Of a stretch of 64,000 bases of DNA, positions 11,789 through 23,090 are shown piece by piece. Source of the DNA: Gari tellinella. Its lineage: Eukaryota > Mollusca > Bivalvia > Cardiida > Psammobiidae. Position numbers and translations under genes: made by a program. Each line of letters opens with the position of its first letter. The stretch's first letter is position 1. The notes beneath the pieces were generated by a model. That model worked only from the letters and a program-made list of their open reading frames with translations. It had not been told where the DNA came from and searched no databases. The stretch covers positions 24,768,479-24,832,478 of the forward strand of contig OV277861.1 of assembly GCA_922989275.2 (NCBI GenBank), given 5' to 3'.

Positions 11789-11930
11789 CAGTAACACCTC
11801 TCTATCACGACCACTATTAAAGGTTAGATTTCCGGTGTTTTAAATGCAGGTGACGGCTTAAAGCAAGATGAAAGTAAAGCAGAAAGCTCCTATAGGAGCT
11901 TTCTGCTTTACTTTCATCTTGCTTTAAGCT
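11789..11930 (+). repeat. TA-1 left end with P4 hairpin
   Basis: tacagtaacacctctctatc is a TA-1 terminus; 11851-11930 is a perfect-looking P4 palindrome (apex AGCTCCTATAGGAGCT). A matching right end is not recognisable. Confidence 0.7.
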
Positions 11931-12155
11931 ATATCGTTGTAGCAATTGATAAGAAAATGAAAAAAATTAATTTGTAACAACAGCATTTTAAGGGTTAAGC
12001 TTAATTTGAGTAAGTTAATGATATACTTATAAGACTATTTTGGTTGAGTTGAAATTAATAGAAGGATCCAGTTGCAGAAGTACGTTTACTGGTATTGCTG
12101 CCTGACCTCTTCTCGCTTGGAAGAGCTTTGGGATATGCCAATAACATGTGTCGCC

Positions 12156-12434
12156 TTAACCCATTACCCCCAGAGCCTGTTTCTAGTTTAAAAGACAGAT
12201 GAGCACTTAAAACAGGTTGAAGACAGGTGAATACTTAAAGCAGGTTGAAAATAAAGCAAAATGCACCTTCTGCTCTACTTTCAACCTGCTTTAAAGCTAT
12301 ATCATCTGCTACAATAGAAAAATATTTCATATGATAAAATGTCTCATCCATGATTGTATAAACTGGAACTATTTTCTTGAGTGGAGGAATAAATAATAGG
12401 CGTCAAAAGGCATATTTATGGGATAAATGGTTAA
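12156..12434 (+). mobile_element. TTAA-1 element with duplicated left arm
   Basis: TTAACCCATTACCCCCAGAG to ttatgggataaatggttaa. The stretch gacaggtgaatacttaaagcagg is preceded by a near copy, so part of the left arm is tandemly doubled. The P1 hairpin has lost most of its apex. Confidence 0.75.
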
Positions 12435-12451
12435 AACAGGAACAAGTCCAG

Positions 12452-12701
12452 TTAACTCTTTCCTCCCTGAAACTTTAAATGGAAAATTCCAGTTTCCATT
12501 TTAGTCTAGTCCATTTTTGACTTTTAGGGTTGTTTTTGTCAATATTTAGCATTATGACAAACAGTGAAGACCCTGATCAGAGGGCTCCTTTCGGAGCCCT
12601 CTGATCTGGGTCTTCACTGTTTGCATAGGACAAATGTAACATTCACATATACACTATTTGAAAAGGATGCCTATATGCGGGACTAGGGTTCAAAGGGTTA
12701 A
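12452..12701 (+). mobile_element. TTAA-2 element, forward, intact
   Basis: TTAACTCTTTCCTCCCTGAA to gactagggttcaaagggttaa, 250 bp, TTAA at both borders. P2 hairpin about 12558-12624 with apex GGGCTCCTTTCGGAGCCC. Confidence 0.9.
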
Positions 12702-12878
12702 GTTGTTCAATGACATTAATTTAGAAGCGGTGGAGATTATTTTAAGCAGTGGGATCGAGACTTAAATTAAGTATTGGTATTGACATTTATGTAAATTTGC
12801 TTCAGGAAGAAAATATGTCAACTGATTTTGACTTCTTGTATATGCTAGGAGCTATATAGTCCCTATGGCATAGTGGTT

Positions 12879-13406
12879 AACCCATTACCCTATTAATGCA
12901 CGTTTTTAAATAGTCACCGGTCTTCAAAACTATAAAAGCTGCTGGCTTTTTAACACAGGATTTGCTGGTTTGATTCTTTGAGGAATCAAGATTCTGTGAA
13001 AAGAATTTTGTCAGTGATTGCCATGTGCACTCAGAAATCCAGCCAGAGCGTCCTTGATAAACAGGAGAAAATGCCCTGGAAGTCTTCAAAACAACGGTCA
13101 ACATAGTATAATACAGAACAAACGAAATGCAGAAAACCCCTTTAGACTTTAGTACTGCATTAAGCAACCACTTTTTGTTAAGACCCTTTACTCCTTAAGC
13201 TGTTTCTAGTTTTGAAAGCAGGTTGCAATTAAAGCAGAACTTTCAGCCTGCTTTACTTTCAGCCTGCTTTAAGCTATCATTCTGCTAGAATATAGAGAAT
13301 ATTTCTTATTATGCATAATCATGACTATATAAATTGGAACTATTTTCTTTTGTGGCGGAATAAATTAAAGGGATAAAAAGGTGTATTTATGGGGATAAAG
13401 GGTTAA
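12879..13406 (+). mobile_element. TTAA-1 fragment and TTAA-1 element
   Basis: 12879-12925 is a left-end fragment (ttaacccattaccctat). 13178-13406 is a forward copy (ttaagaccctttactcctta to ttatggggataaagggttaa) with a shortened P1 hairpin. Between them lies sequence with a P4-like half. Confidence 0.65.
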
Positions 13407-13982
13407 AACACATATGGAGGAATGGGTTAAGAGAGTAAAGAGTGTGATGGCAGTGCTTTAAAACTGGGACCTTGCAGAGCCTATAAATACAGAGGAAAAG
13501 ACCATGAATAATCAATAGCTTGTGAAATGACAATCTTTTTCGCTGTATCCAATGCACTATATGTCTGGAGGCATAATCTAATGATGTACTTTTGTTTGAT
13601 TTGATTGGTTGTGGGAAACAAAAACAGGAATGACTTAGCACTGTGCCTAGTAGTCTTTCCAGAAAATTTTACCCCTGTAAGCTTATTATATACTCTGGTT
13701 TAGTCAGACTTGGGTTAAGTAATCACTCAAACAAAGATGCAGGGGAGGATGGGTGGTCTTTGAGGAAGACAGTTCAACTACTGAAAGTTCATTCACGCTT
13801 CAACTTTAAATGGATAATTCCAATTTCCAATTAAGTTAAGTCCATTTTGTTGCCACTCTATGAAGTGGTCCGTAGAACTATAAGGTTAAGTTTTCATATA
13901 TACCCTAGGTCTGATTTTATAATTAAATTCAATTTTAAAGGCATACATTTGGCATTTTTATGAGGAAATAAAATACATAATG

Positions 13983-14041
13983 CAGGATATAAGTAATACA
14001 GAAAGCTCTAAGAAGAGTTTTCTTAATTCCTTTTGTCCTAT
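13983..14041. repeat. P4 hairpin, decayed
   Basis: caggatataagtaatacaga pairs with the mirror ending ccttttgtcctatg. The 13407-13980 interval holds a TTAA-2 arm fragment near 13800-13855 and otherwise nothing recognised. Confidence 0.55.
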
Positions 14042-14282
14042 GTATAGTACATTGAAGAACCGAAAGCTTGAGATTGCAATATGTAGTAATTGAGTTATGA
14101 CTTAACTTAGGTTTGTCTGTACTGTCTATTTGTAGCCAAGAACTGACCAGCATTATCTATCCTGAGGGCTCATTCTTCAAGTTTTAGTACCGACCTTCAT
14201 GTCTGTATTCAGATTATGCCGTATGTCTTATAATATCTGCCTGTCTGTCAGCTAGATTATTGTATCATTCCCTTTTGGACGT

Positions 14283-14496
14283 TTTACCCTTTCAACACCT
14301 AAAAACCTGTTTAGAAGACTTTTGCAAACAGTTTTGGAACCAGAGCAGGCCCCACGGCTAGTGGGGCCTGCTCTGGATCCAAGCTGTTTGTCCGTGGGAT
14401 TTTGTTTCCTGCTCATAAAAAGATCCGACTAATTACAGAATTTTAGCAAGAAACATTTTACGGAAAACGACAGCTCCTCAGCTCAGAAAGGGTTAA
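14283..14496 (+). mobile_element. TTAA-5 element with P3-type core
   Basis: ttaccctttcaacacct at the left and gctcagaaagggttaa at the right are a TIR pair different from TTAA-1, -2 and -3. The hairpin at about 14323-14393 has P3 outer arms (CAAACAGTTTTGGAACC) with an interior of its own (AGGCCCCACGGCTAGTGGGGCCT). Confidence 0.65.
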
Positions 14497-14692
14497 AACC
14501 ATTTGTACTGGAAATGATTTTTTTATGGCGCTAATGTAGGAAGAAATAATTATCAATATTTGATAGACTGTGCTTAACCTTTTGATGGCTTAATAAATAT
14601 TGTCGGATTCAAATGTTGTCTGCTGTATGTCTGACTATTGATAACTTCTATATAATTATTATCATGTTAAATTATATATGATCCAATTGTGA

Positions 14693-14763
14693 CAAACAGT
14701 ATATGGGTCCAGATTACGATGTTTAATTATTTAGACATTTAATCAGGTTCCATACTGTTTGTA
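14693..14763. repeat. P3-like hairpin with AT-rich apex
   Basis: gacaaacagtatatgggtcc and its mirror ggttccatactgtttgt enclose an AT-rich imperfect apex. Confidence 0.6.
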
Positions 14764-14965
14764 ATGTCTTGAAATCTCTTTTTCCACAGCTATTTAGAAG
14801 GTCATGAGTAAACTCAATTAACTAATTTAAAAACATTTGTACATGAAGGCAGCATTTTAACCCTTTCCTCCATTATAGACATGCCTTTGAGTACCTCCAC
14901 CTACACCTCCATAGAAACTCCACAAATGTGTTATGTGATGCTGTTGTCAATAAGGGAGCAGCTTG

Positions 14966-15223
14966 TAACCCATTACATACCAATACATACACCTTTTTAC
15001 GCTTTTAATTTATTTCTCCATTGAGGAAAATTGTTCCAGTTTATACAGTTAAGAGTATGTATGATCAGAATAATTTTCTATATTCAAGAAGCTAGCTGAT
15101 AGTTTAAAGCAGGCTGAAAGTAAAGCAGAATGTGCCTTAAGGCACATTCTGCTTTACTTTCAACCTGCTTTAAGTGGTCATCTATTTTCAAAACTAGAAT
15201 CAGGCTATGGGGTACTGGGTTAA
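14966..15223 (-). mobile_element. TTAA-1 element, reverse, inside P4 host
   Basis: gtaacccattacatacc to ctatggggtactgggttaa; P1 hairpin at 15103-15175. Left flank gagcagcttg and right flank TTAAagcaagatta fit insertion at the TTAA of a cagcTTAAagcaagat hairpin foot. Confidence 0.75.
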
Positions 15224-15284
15224 AGCAAGATTAAAGTACAGCAGGAAGCTCATTTGGGAGCATTCTGCTAGTAGATGGGAGCTT

Positions 15285-15355
15285 AAAGCAGGCTGAAAGT
15301 AAAACAGAATGTGCCTTAAGGCACATTCTGCTTTACTTTCAACCTGCTTTGAATG
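15285..15355. repeat. P1 hairpin core
   Basis: cttaaagcaggctgaaagta and mirror around TGCCTTAAGGCA. It sits in the continuation of a P4-type host just after another TTAA-1 element. 15410-15660 holds nothing recognised. Confidence 0.75.
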
Positions 15356-15670
15356 GTTCAGCTGGTTGGGAGCTTTCTGCATTATACTTTTGTCCTGCAT
15401 TAAGGAACTGTCTGTCTGAAAAGATGTCCATGTTACTATATTAAATTACAGCTCAATAGAGTTTAGACTGTATATGCTATGCTGTAGGTTTAAAGATGTT
15501 TGAATGATTGGCAGCATGAAATTCAATGATTCCTTCATGGGTTCTACAATGGTAGAGGCTTTTCCATTAACCTTAAACCTTGGAATGTTATGGTCCGTAT
15601 TAAAAATTTTGTAATGAAGGAAAAATGACTCTAGTTTTATTCAGTCCATAACTGGAAACTAAACATAAAC

Positions 15671-15896
15671 TAACTTTTACCATGCTAGTGGCGTATTTGT
15701 GCCACAGTGATAACCTTTGCAAACAGTTTGGATCCTAATGAGACGCCGCATAATGCGGGGTCTCATCAGGATCCAAACTGTTTGACACTAATGCTGGTCC
15801 TGTTTTCAGATGAAATGTTGAAAAATCCATTTTTAGAACAAAAGTAGACGACAATTGTTGCAGATGACAAAAATTACCCAACATGCAAGGAGCTTA
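15671..15896 (-). mobile_element. TTAA-3 element, reverse
   Basis: taacttttaccatgctagtg at the left and aaattacccaacatgcaag at the right are decayed TTAA-3 ends; P3 hairpin at 15717-15787 with apex GCCGCATAATGCGG. Confidence 0.7.
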
Positions 15897-16113
15897 TCTA
15901 TAAAGTGATATTACAGCAAGGTTTGTCTTAGTTGTGGTGTTAAATTACATTAGTTAGCAATATTGTTTTACTTTTGAAAGTAATTTAACTTCCTCTCCTA
16001 GAACAATTTCCTCTGCTTTCAAGTTTTGACATCTGTTGTTAGAAACCTCAGAATTAATATTTAAACTAATCCAGATTAGACTGTGAGTCTTTGTGCGTCT
16101 GATATGGATCCAA

Positions 16114-16307
16114 CAGAGCAACAGATAAGGGTAGTTTTTCAAAACTTAAAAATCTTTATTTCTGAATTAAACCCTATGGTGTCACTACTCATTAGAATCG
16201 TCTCTTCGAGACGATTCTAATGAGTAGTAACACCATAGGATTTGGGGCTGAAATGAGTGATAAAATGTTTGATTTGTTGAAATAACTACGTCTTATCTGG
16301 AGCACTG
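16114..16307 (+). mobile_element. CAGGG-family element nested in a P3 hairpin, 6-bp TSD
   Basis: cagagcaacagataagg to cgtcttatctggagcactg. ATCCAA flanks both ends exactly. The flanks together form a broken P3 core (tctgatatggatccaa, atccaaactt), so the element landed in an older hairpin. P5 hairpin at 16172-16239. Confidence 0.8.
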
Positions 16308-16408
16308 ATCCAAACTTCAGAACAAGTGGCAGTAATTTTGCGGTGGCTAATTAAGCTAGAAAAGGGTTGAATTCTAGTTTTATGTCTGAAATCGTGTAAA
16401 TCTTACAT

Positions 16409-16562
16409 CAAGGCTCCAGATAAGAGCTAGGGAGTAAACTGAACAAATCCAACATTTACTCACTTATTTTAGCATCAAATGCTATGGTGTTACTACTCAT
16501 TAGAATCGTCAGCAGAAATAAAGATTTTAGTTTTTGAAATACTCCCCTTATCTGGAGCCCTG
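16409..16562 (-). mobile_element. CAGGG element lacking one hairpin arm
   Basis: caaggctccagataagag to ccttatctggagccctg. The P5 palindrome stops at its apex (attagaatcgtc) and the sequence jumps to the far arm of the element (agcagaaataaag), so one hairpin arm is deleted precisely at the apex. Confidence 0.75.
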
Positions 16563-16739
16563 GTTGTATGAATTAGGTTATCAGTTTCAGTTGTACTAAG
16601 AATTGTACATGTATTGTGGATATTTCAATTTCCTTGAAATGTTCGTCATATAAGAACGGCTCTCAAGTAAACAGAGAATTTAACAGTGTTTAGTGGTCTT
16701 CATTTATAGAAACATCAATTTCTGTAAAAACTGATGGCA

Positions 16740-16816
16740 GCTTAATTCAGGACAAAGATGTAAAGCAGAAAGCTCCTTTTGGAGCTTTCTGCTTTATATT
16801 TTCGTCCTGCATTACA
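16740..16816. repeat. P4 hairpin core
   Basis: cttaattcaggacaaagatg pairs with the mirror ending ttcgtcctgcatta; apex AGCTCCTTTTGGAGCT. Confidence 0.75.
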
Positions 16817-17238
16817 CTAGCTACCACCTGTTTTAAAGACCACGTATATTAGAGACTGCTAATTCTTCTATTTTTATTGGCCACTCAAACACAAGGTTGA
16901 ACAGTACAGTGATATTAAAACTGGTGTAGGTTTTCGCTGAGACAAGTTGAAAAAAACAACAACCGAGTTTGTCTGGTTCAAATTAAAACATCATTAACCC
17001 TGTCTATGCTAAATCCTGGCTGAACTGACATTTGTAAACAATATAGATCCAGATCACACTGTGTAAATCTCTGTCAGATTAGGATCGCAATCTGTTTTGA
17101 CGCTTTTATTGATGGTTTTCACAGTGAAAAAGAGCATAAAAATATGAATGTACAAAAAGGAAATGCAGTCAATAGTTTCGATGGAGCTGATTGTACAAAC
17201 AGATAAAACCTACTCTACTGTTACATAGAAATTTAACT

Positions 17239-17376
17239 TCAGTAAAATCTTGTTATTGCGACCTCTAAAAGACACATTGATTGTGTTAAAAGACTTTTAA
17301 AGGCTTAAAGCAAGATGAAAGTAAAGCAGAAAGCTCCTAAAGGAGCTTTCTGCTTTACTTTCATCTTGCTTTAAGC
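17239..17376 (+). repeat. TA-1-like end with perfect P4 hairpin
   Basis: cagtaaaatcttgttattgc resembles a TA-1 terminus; 17303-17376 is an apparently perfect P4 palindrome with apex AGCTCCTAAAGGAGCT. A degenerate P3-like core lies at 17035-17100. Confidence 0.65.
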
Positions 17377-17957
17377 AGTCACAAGCCTTAGATGCCAAAA
17401 TCTAGCCTCGCCTCTGGTGGAATTTGTAGGGCGGCTCTACTGTAAATTGCGGTTGTGTTTTGTCCTTTGCTGTTTTATTATAGGCAACTTATTGCTGTGT
17501 GCCTGGCTATGCCTCCCCATACAAAAAGACTTTGGTCTAAATGAACAGCCATGCAAATAATTGGATGGAATAGCTTCCTATGGTCCATTAAAATGAACAA
17601 TTATTTAGTTTATTTCAATGATTGCTGTTTTCTCGTAGGCGATTTCACTGAACTTTCAGTGCCATACATTTATATAGCTCCGTGGATGTAGGGGAGGTAA
17701 TTGTTTGAGGACTTTTGGGAGAATGGTCTGGGTCCCAGATCAGGTCATGCTAAACATGGGGCCTGATCAGGAATCGGAACATCCAGATATTGTTTTAGCA
17801 AATTTTAATGGAAATTTGTCTTGGAGAATTAGTAGTCTTTATATTGAGATGAAAAATTGTTTAACACTAAAATGTTAATATATAGAAAATTTGAACAGTA
17901 CAATCAAATTTGTTTTAAGTAATCTGTCGTTCACGAATGTCTTTTAAGACCAGACAA

Positions 17958-18029
17958 TGCTAAAGCAAGATAAAAATAATGCAGAAAGTTCCTAGGAGCT
18001 TTCTACATTATTTTTATCTTGCATTGAGC
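17958..18029. repeat. P4 hairpin core
   Basis: gctaaagcaagataaaaata and its mirror ending tttatcttgcattgagc; apex TTCCTAGGAGC. A degraded P3-like palindrome also lies at 17725-17790. Confidence 0.7.
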
Positions 18030-18141
18030 AAACACCTGTGTTCAAAGACTAGCCATTGTTAATACAAGTTTGACTGTATTTTTAGCTCACCTGAGCCGAA
18101 GGCTCAAGGTGAGCTATTGTGACCGCTCATTGTCCGTAGTA

Positions 18142-18206
18142 CGTCTGTCCGTCTGTCCGTCTGTCTCTGTCCGTCTGTCCGTCCGTCCGTCTGTCCGTCT
18201 GTCCGT
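18142..18206. repeat. GTCC/GTCT microsatellite
   Basis: Imperfect tetranucleotide array gtccgtctgtccgtctgtcc and so on, inside the CTCACCTGAGC-type repeat. Confidence 0.9.
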
Positions 18207-18603
18207 TCACTTTTACTTCAAACGACATCTCCTCTGAACCCGGGGATTGTAGGGCGGATTCAAACTGCTCATGATGTTCCTTGGATGCTTCTCTACAGAA
18301 ATTGTTAAAATGAAACTTTCAAGTGGACTACTTATTGTAATTTATTTAAAAAAGTGAAAAACTTTAAACAATCTTCTTGTAAAAAACTGCTAGGCCCACA
18401 GCTTTGATATTTGTTTTTTAGTATCTCCTGGTGATTCTCTCTCAAAATTGTTAATATCAAAACTAAAACTGACCATAGGGATTCACCATAGGGATTTTTT
18501 CATTGCCGCTTTATGCAGGATTCATTGCCGCTTTATTCAGGTTATACTGTTTTACTGAAGGTTTAAGCAGGGTTTCAAGCACCCTTATACTAAATCACCT
18601 ATA

Positions 18604-19105
18604 TTTGCAAACAGTTTGGATCCAGGTCAGATGCCACATAATGCAGCATCTAATCTGGATCTAAACTATTTGCCACTCATTTACATATTTTCTTATATTT
18701 AGAAAATATAAGTTATTATTTTTTACATATTTCACATACAAACATTTGGAGCAGACAACAGTTCAGCATGATAATAGTCAGTTCTCCCTGAGACGGTCTC
18801 TTATTGCATAACTGACCCAAAGCTAGCTCTGAACTCAGGTCACTGAGATACATAGCAGAAATTATGATGTCTGCTATTTTGTGCTCAAGCACAACTTAGT
18901 TCAAGGCATATTACTTTTGGTATGTCTGTTTGTTTGTTTGTTTATCTTTCTGTCTATCAGTCCACAATTAATTCTTGGCCATAAACAGTATGGATCCAGG
19001 TCAGATGCCACATAATGCTGCATCTAATCTGGATCCAAATTTGCCACTCATTTACATATAGTTTCCTATATTTAGAAAATGTAAATAATGATATTTATTA
19101 ACCTA
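18604..19105. repeat. Two copies of a 120-bp P3-containing segment
   Basis: 18604-18725 and 18983-19105 match over a P3 hairpin (ggatccaggtcagatgccac) and the same flank (gccactcatttacatat). This points to a segment duplication rather than two independent insertions. Confidence 0.7.
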
Positions 19106-19403
19106 TTAACGCATACATATTCCTTTTTATGTCTTTAATTTATTCTTCCACAGAAGAAAATAATTTCACTTTATACAGTCATTGTTGTCTTTAACAATTG
19201 CTTCAAATGACATTTCCTCATATATTGCTGAAAAGATTTCAACCATGTTCCTTGGGTCAAGTTGTTTCAAAATTGTTCAAAGAATTAAAAACAATGTAGA
19301 ACTCTGGTTGCCATGGCAACCAAGTGAAAAAATAAGGAAATCTTAAAAAATCTTCTTGTCTGAAACTACAAGGGCCAGATCTTAGACATTTGTCACATAG
19401 CAT

Positions 19404-20000
19404 CATCTACAGGTCCTCTATCAAGTTTGTACAAACTATGCCCCTGGGGTCAAAATTGGCCCCGCCCCGGGGGTCACAGTTTTACATAGAGTTATATAGT
19501 GAAATTTTCCAACGTCTTCTCCTCTGAAAATAATATGGCCAGAGCTTTGATATCTGGCATGGTGACACTTTTAGATGTCCTATACCAATAAGGTTCAAAT
19601 GGTTCTGGTCGATTGCATATCATCTACAGGTCCTCTATCAAGTTTGTACAAATTATGCCCCTGGGGTCAAAATTAGCCCCACCCGGGGGTCACAGTTTTC
19701 AAACGTCTTCTTTTCTGAAGCTAATATAGCCAGAGCTTTGATATTCGGCATGGTGTTACTTCTAGATGTCCTTTATCTATTTTGTTCAAATGGTTCCAGT
19801 CTGTTGCATATGTAGGTCACAGGAGCTAAAAACAGATTTTTTCAATGGAAACTTAAAAAAAATCTTCATGTCTAGAACCCTAGTACCCTGATCTTAGATA
19901 TTTGGAACATAGCATCATCTACAGGTCCTCTATTAAGATTGTTCAAATTATGCCCCTCGGGTAAAAAATGACCCCGTCCTGGACATAAATCATTATCTCC
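19404..20000 (+). repeat. ~215-bp tandem units
   Basis: The phrase agcatcatctacaggtcctc or a close variant begins units at about 19404, 19617 and 19909. Each is followed by tatgcccctggggtcaaaat-like and, in the first two, agagctttgatat-like blocks. The third unit is incomplete. Confidence 0.75.
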
Positions 20001-20782
20001 ATTTTGATGTACAGCTATTCTCAGGTGAGCGACATATGCCCCATGGGGCTCTTGTATATTGATCACATTTTATACAGTGTCTCGTAGGCGAGCTATCCTG
20101 AACTTTAAGTGTCTTTGATTTATGAGAAGCTGTTGAATCGCAGACTGAGTGGCAAATTGGATCCACACAGTCTCTGCTAAGAACTGTGACACTGACTTGT
20201 CCCCATTCAGAGAGCCAAGTATATCATTAACCCTTATATATAGCTCCTGCTAATGAGGGAAAGAGTTTAACATTTATTTTCTCAATCATACTGACAAAGA
20301 ACACTTTTAACTCATTGCTCTATAAATACACCTTAAGTATATGCCACTTTTTGTTACATATTTCATAAGAAAAGAGGTCCCTATCTAATAAACATTTCTT
20401 TTCAGAAGAGAGTCACTTTGTCAAACAGTATGGATCCTAATGTGGCACCAAGTTACTCTGAGTCTCATAACTTGACGTCTCATCTTGATTAAATCTTTTT
20501 GGAAAATTAATCACATTTTCGCTTGTAGTGTACATTAAGGACAAACGCGTTTTCAATTTTAAAACCACAAACTCATGAAGCCATGTATATTGATAATGAT
20601 CTGAACTCAACAAGCAAAATGGAAAGCTTTGAAAATATCCAGACATCAACTGTTGAAGGTTTTGAAAAAAATAGGAGAAAAACAATTTTTTCATCAATAA
20701 AACTTGAAGAAAAGCAGGTTGGCAGAAAATTGGCACTTGATGGACAGTCACTAACCCTTCTCTATAAATAAATCAATCTTTC

Positions 20783-20850
20783 ACAAACAATGTAGGCCCA
20801 GATCAGAGGGCTCCGAATAGGAGCCCTCTGATCTGGGTCTGCACTGTTTG
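20783..20850. repeat. P2 hairpin core
   Basis: caaacaatgtaggcccagat pairs with gatctgggtctgcactgtttg. 20060-20780 before it has a decayed P3-like fragment at 20425-20500 and overlapping short open frames on both strands (20437-20771), none of which I recognise. Confidence 0.75.
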
Positions 20851-21045
20851 TCAATTTCGGGGAGAGACCCCTTGAGAGTTTGTGTAATCATTTATAGTCA
20901 TTAGAAAATGGATGAGTCGATTTGAAAAGTTTAGCATTGCAAGTGTGAGAATTACGGTAATGATGAAGGTATGAGTAAACAGTTCTGAGTGGTAAACAGA
21001 AAACAAGACGTGGCATGCTTACCATTCATTGGCTCCTTCAACAAG

Positions 21046-21416
21046 GTTTTAACTCGTAGCATGCTAGCGGTGAAACCCTGATAACCTTTGCAAACAGTTT
21101 GGATCCTGATAAGACTCAGGGTAATGCGGCATACTCTCTTCGGATCTTAATTGTTTTCAAAAGTCAATGACATCCCTTTGATCATGGATTAATTACTCTT
21201 TGCATGCTGGGTAATTTTTTTTCCTCTGCAACAATTGTCGTCTGCTGATGTTCTTAAAAATAGAATCTTCTAATTTTCTTTTCAAAACAGGGTCCTAATG
21301 TCAAACAGTTTGGATCCTGATGAGACGCCCCCATACGCAGCGTCTCATCTGGATTCAAACTGTTTGCAAAGGTTATCACTGTGGCAGATATATCCGCTGC
21401 TAGCATGCAGAGTTAA
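21046..21416. mobile_element. Two TTAA-3 elements back to back
   Basis: A reverse copy begins at about 21046 (taactcgtagcatgctagcg) with a decayed P3 core (21090-21170). A forward copy (tactctttgcatgctgggta to gctagcatgcagagttaa, about 21193-21416) has a good P3 hairpin at 21300-21368. Confidence 0.75.
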
Positions 21417-21432
21417 GAGTTTATTTAGTACC

Positions 21433-21625
21433 CAGGGATCCAGATAAGAGGGAGTAATCTTAACAAATCCAACATTTTCTCACTCATTTCAGCACCAAAT
21501 CCTATGTTGTTACTACTCATTAGAATCGTCTCGAAGAGACGATTCTAATGAGTAGTGAAATCATAGGGTTTAATGGAGAAATAAAGATTTTAGTTTTCAA
21601 AATACTCCCCTTATCTGGATACCTG
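21433..21625 (-). mobile_element. CAGGG-family element, 6-bp TSD
   Basis: cagggatccagataagagg to ccttatctggatacctg, flanked on both sides by AGTACC. P5 hairpin at about 21502-21569. Confidence 0.85.
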
Positions 21626-21928
21626 AGTACCTGTATTGATGTTTGAAAATCAGGTTAAATTTTGTCATTTCCTTAAAGAGTTTGAACCTAGGTCAATGAG
21701 ACTCCTACTTGCTCTATCAGCTTTGCACATCGTAATCTGGATCCAGTCTGCAAATGCTAATAAAGCAGGGGCAATAGCAATCCAAAGGATGACATTATCA
21801 GACTGCGGCTGGAAGCATGTCGGGGATTATATGGGAGCAAACAAACACATTATACTACTACAAACAAACTTGTATTAAGCAACCGCTGACAACAAGATAC
21901 ATCAGAATGGTCTTTAGAGCAGGTGAAA

Positions 21929-22004
21929 GCTTAATGCAGGACAATAGTAATGCAGAAAGCTCCTACAGGAGCTTTCTGCATTTCTTTTGTCCTGTATTAA
22001 GCGG
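21929..22004. repeat. P4 hairpin core
   Basis: gcttaatgcaggacaatagt and its mirror ending ttttgtcctgtattaagc. Confidence 0.75.
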
Positions 22005-22307
22005 TCATCTGTCTTTGAAAATTGGTGTAGTTTACGTCATTATTTGGTGGCTTAGCGATAGTTCTCCTGTATATTTACATTAACTAGTGAGTTGATAAAA
22101 GAGTGGAATGGGAATATTCAAGCCACTATGAATGTGTTTTATGATTTAGCTGTTTACATTGCTGGGTTTTTGAAATGGGACTCAACCATCAATGATTTAT
22201 AAATTGTGTAACATTCATAAAAATGCACTGGTTTCGTTTTGCAAACACCGGGAATTATTGCATTGAAAGGTGCATCCATGGTGATTCATCCATTGTGGCC
22301 ACTGTTT

Positions 22308-22399
22308 AACCAATTGCCCAATAGTCTGTTTCTAGTTTTGAAGACAGATGATGTGACCACTCAAAGCAGGTTGAAAGTAAAGCAGAATGTACCTTGATT
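22308..22399 (+). repeat. TTAA-1 fragment ending inside its hairpin
   Basis: ttaaccaattgcccaatagt through one arm of P1 (gcaggttgaaagtaaagc), then unrelated sequence. The right half is missing. Confidence 0.65.
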
Positions 22400-22701
22400 A
22401 CCTTTTCAAACAAAGTCAGAATTTAGTGGAAGACATTTTGAGGAGATATGTCAGTTATATATAAAAGTCAATGTTATACAATAGTTGACTGTAATGTGGG
22501 TCGAGGCAAGTGTGATATATTATATAATGTTGTGCCAGCTAGGTGTTTGACCTGTTCCCTCATAAAAATGTACTTTAACATATTCACATTTACATAATTA
22601 TTCTTCATCATAAAAACCTAAATTTTCACTGTCAAGTTCAAAATTCTCAAGCAAAAACCTGTTTGTTTGTTGTTGTTTTGGTGTTGTTATTTTTTTTTGG
22701 G

Positions 22702-22719
22702 GGGGGGGGGGGGGGGGGA
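22702..22719. repeat. Poly-G tract
   Basis: About 18 consecutive G, preceded by about ten T. The surrounding 22400-22750 interval holds nothing else recognised. Length in an assembly is unreliable. Confidence 0.85.
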
Positions 22720-22757
22720 TCAAAACTATAAGGGTTGTATGGCTATATAAAAGGGGT

Positions 22758-22991
22758 TATAACCCATTACTCCATACATATTATTATGCCTTTTTACGCT
22801 CCACTGAAGAAAAAAGTATCAATTTTTATACAGTCATTAATATACACCAGTAAAGATATAATTCCTTTATTCTAGCAGATTGTAGCTGAAAGCAGGCTGA
22901 AAGTAAAGCAGAATGTGGCTTAATGTGCTTTAACTTAATTGTCACCTGTCTTTAAAACTATAGAAACAGGCTAGGCTATGATAGGGGTTAA
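22758..22991 (-). mobile_element. TTAA-1 element, one hairpin arm lost
   Basis: ttataacccattactccata to ctatgataggggttaa. P1 left arm present; the right arm is largely deleted. Confidence 0.7.
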
Positions 22992-23090
22992 ATGTGCATA
23001 TGATCACCATTCTCGACAATGATTGATTGATGTGTTGACAGCTATATAGTAGATGTACTGTAAACTTAGCATGTAAAGTACTAAGTTACA

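Larger units (their letters stand above)
18085..20055 (+). mobile_element. CTCACCTGAGC-type interspersed repeat (~2 kb)
   Basis: It begins tagctcacctgagc with a short hairpin (GAGCCGAAGGCTC) and ends ctcaggtgagcgacatatg followed by a perfect hairpin GCCCCATGGGGC and tcttg. I associate this layout with a repeat common in bivalve genomes; its class is unsettled, and the 3' hairpin near the end is Helitron-like. It contains a GTCC/GTCT stretch (18142-18206), P3-type inserts (18604-18725, 18983-19105) and internal ~215-bp tandem units (19404-20000). Confidence 0.6.

Noticed and set aside
20437..20771. Overlapping 104- and 62-residue frames on opposite strands
   Set aside because: No conserved motif, no splice context or neighbouring exons, and flanked by decayed P3 sequence.
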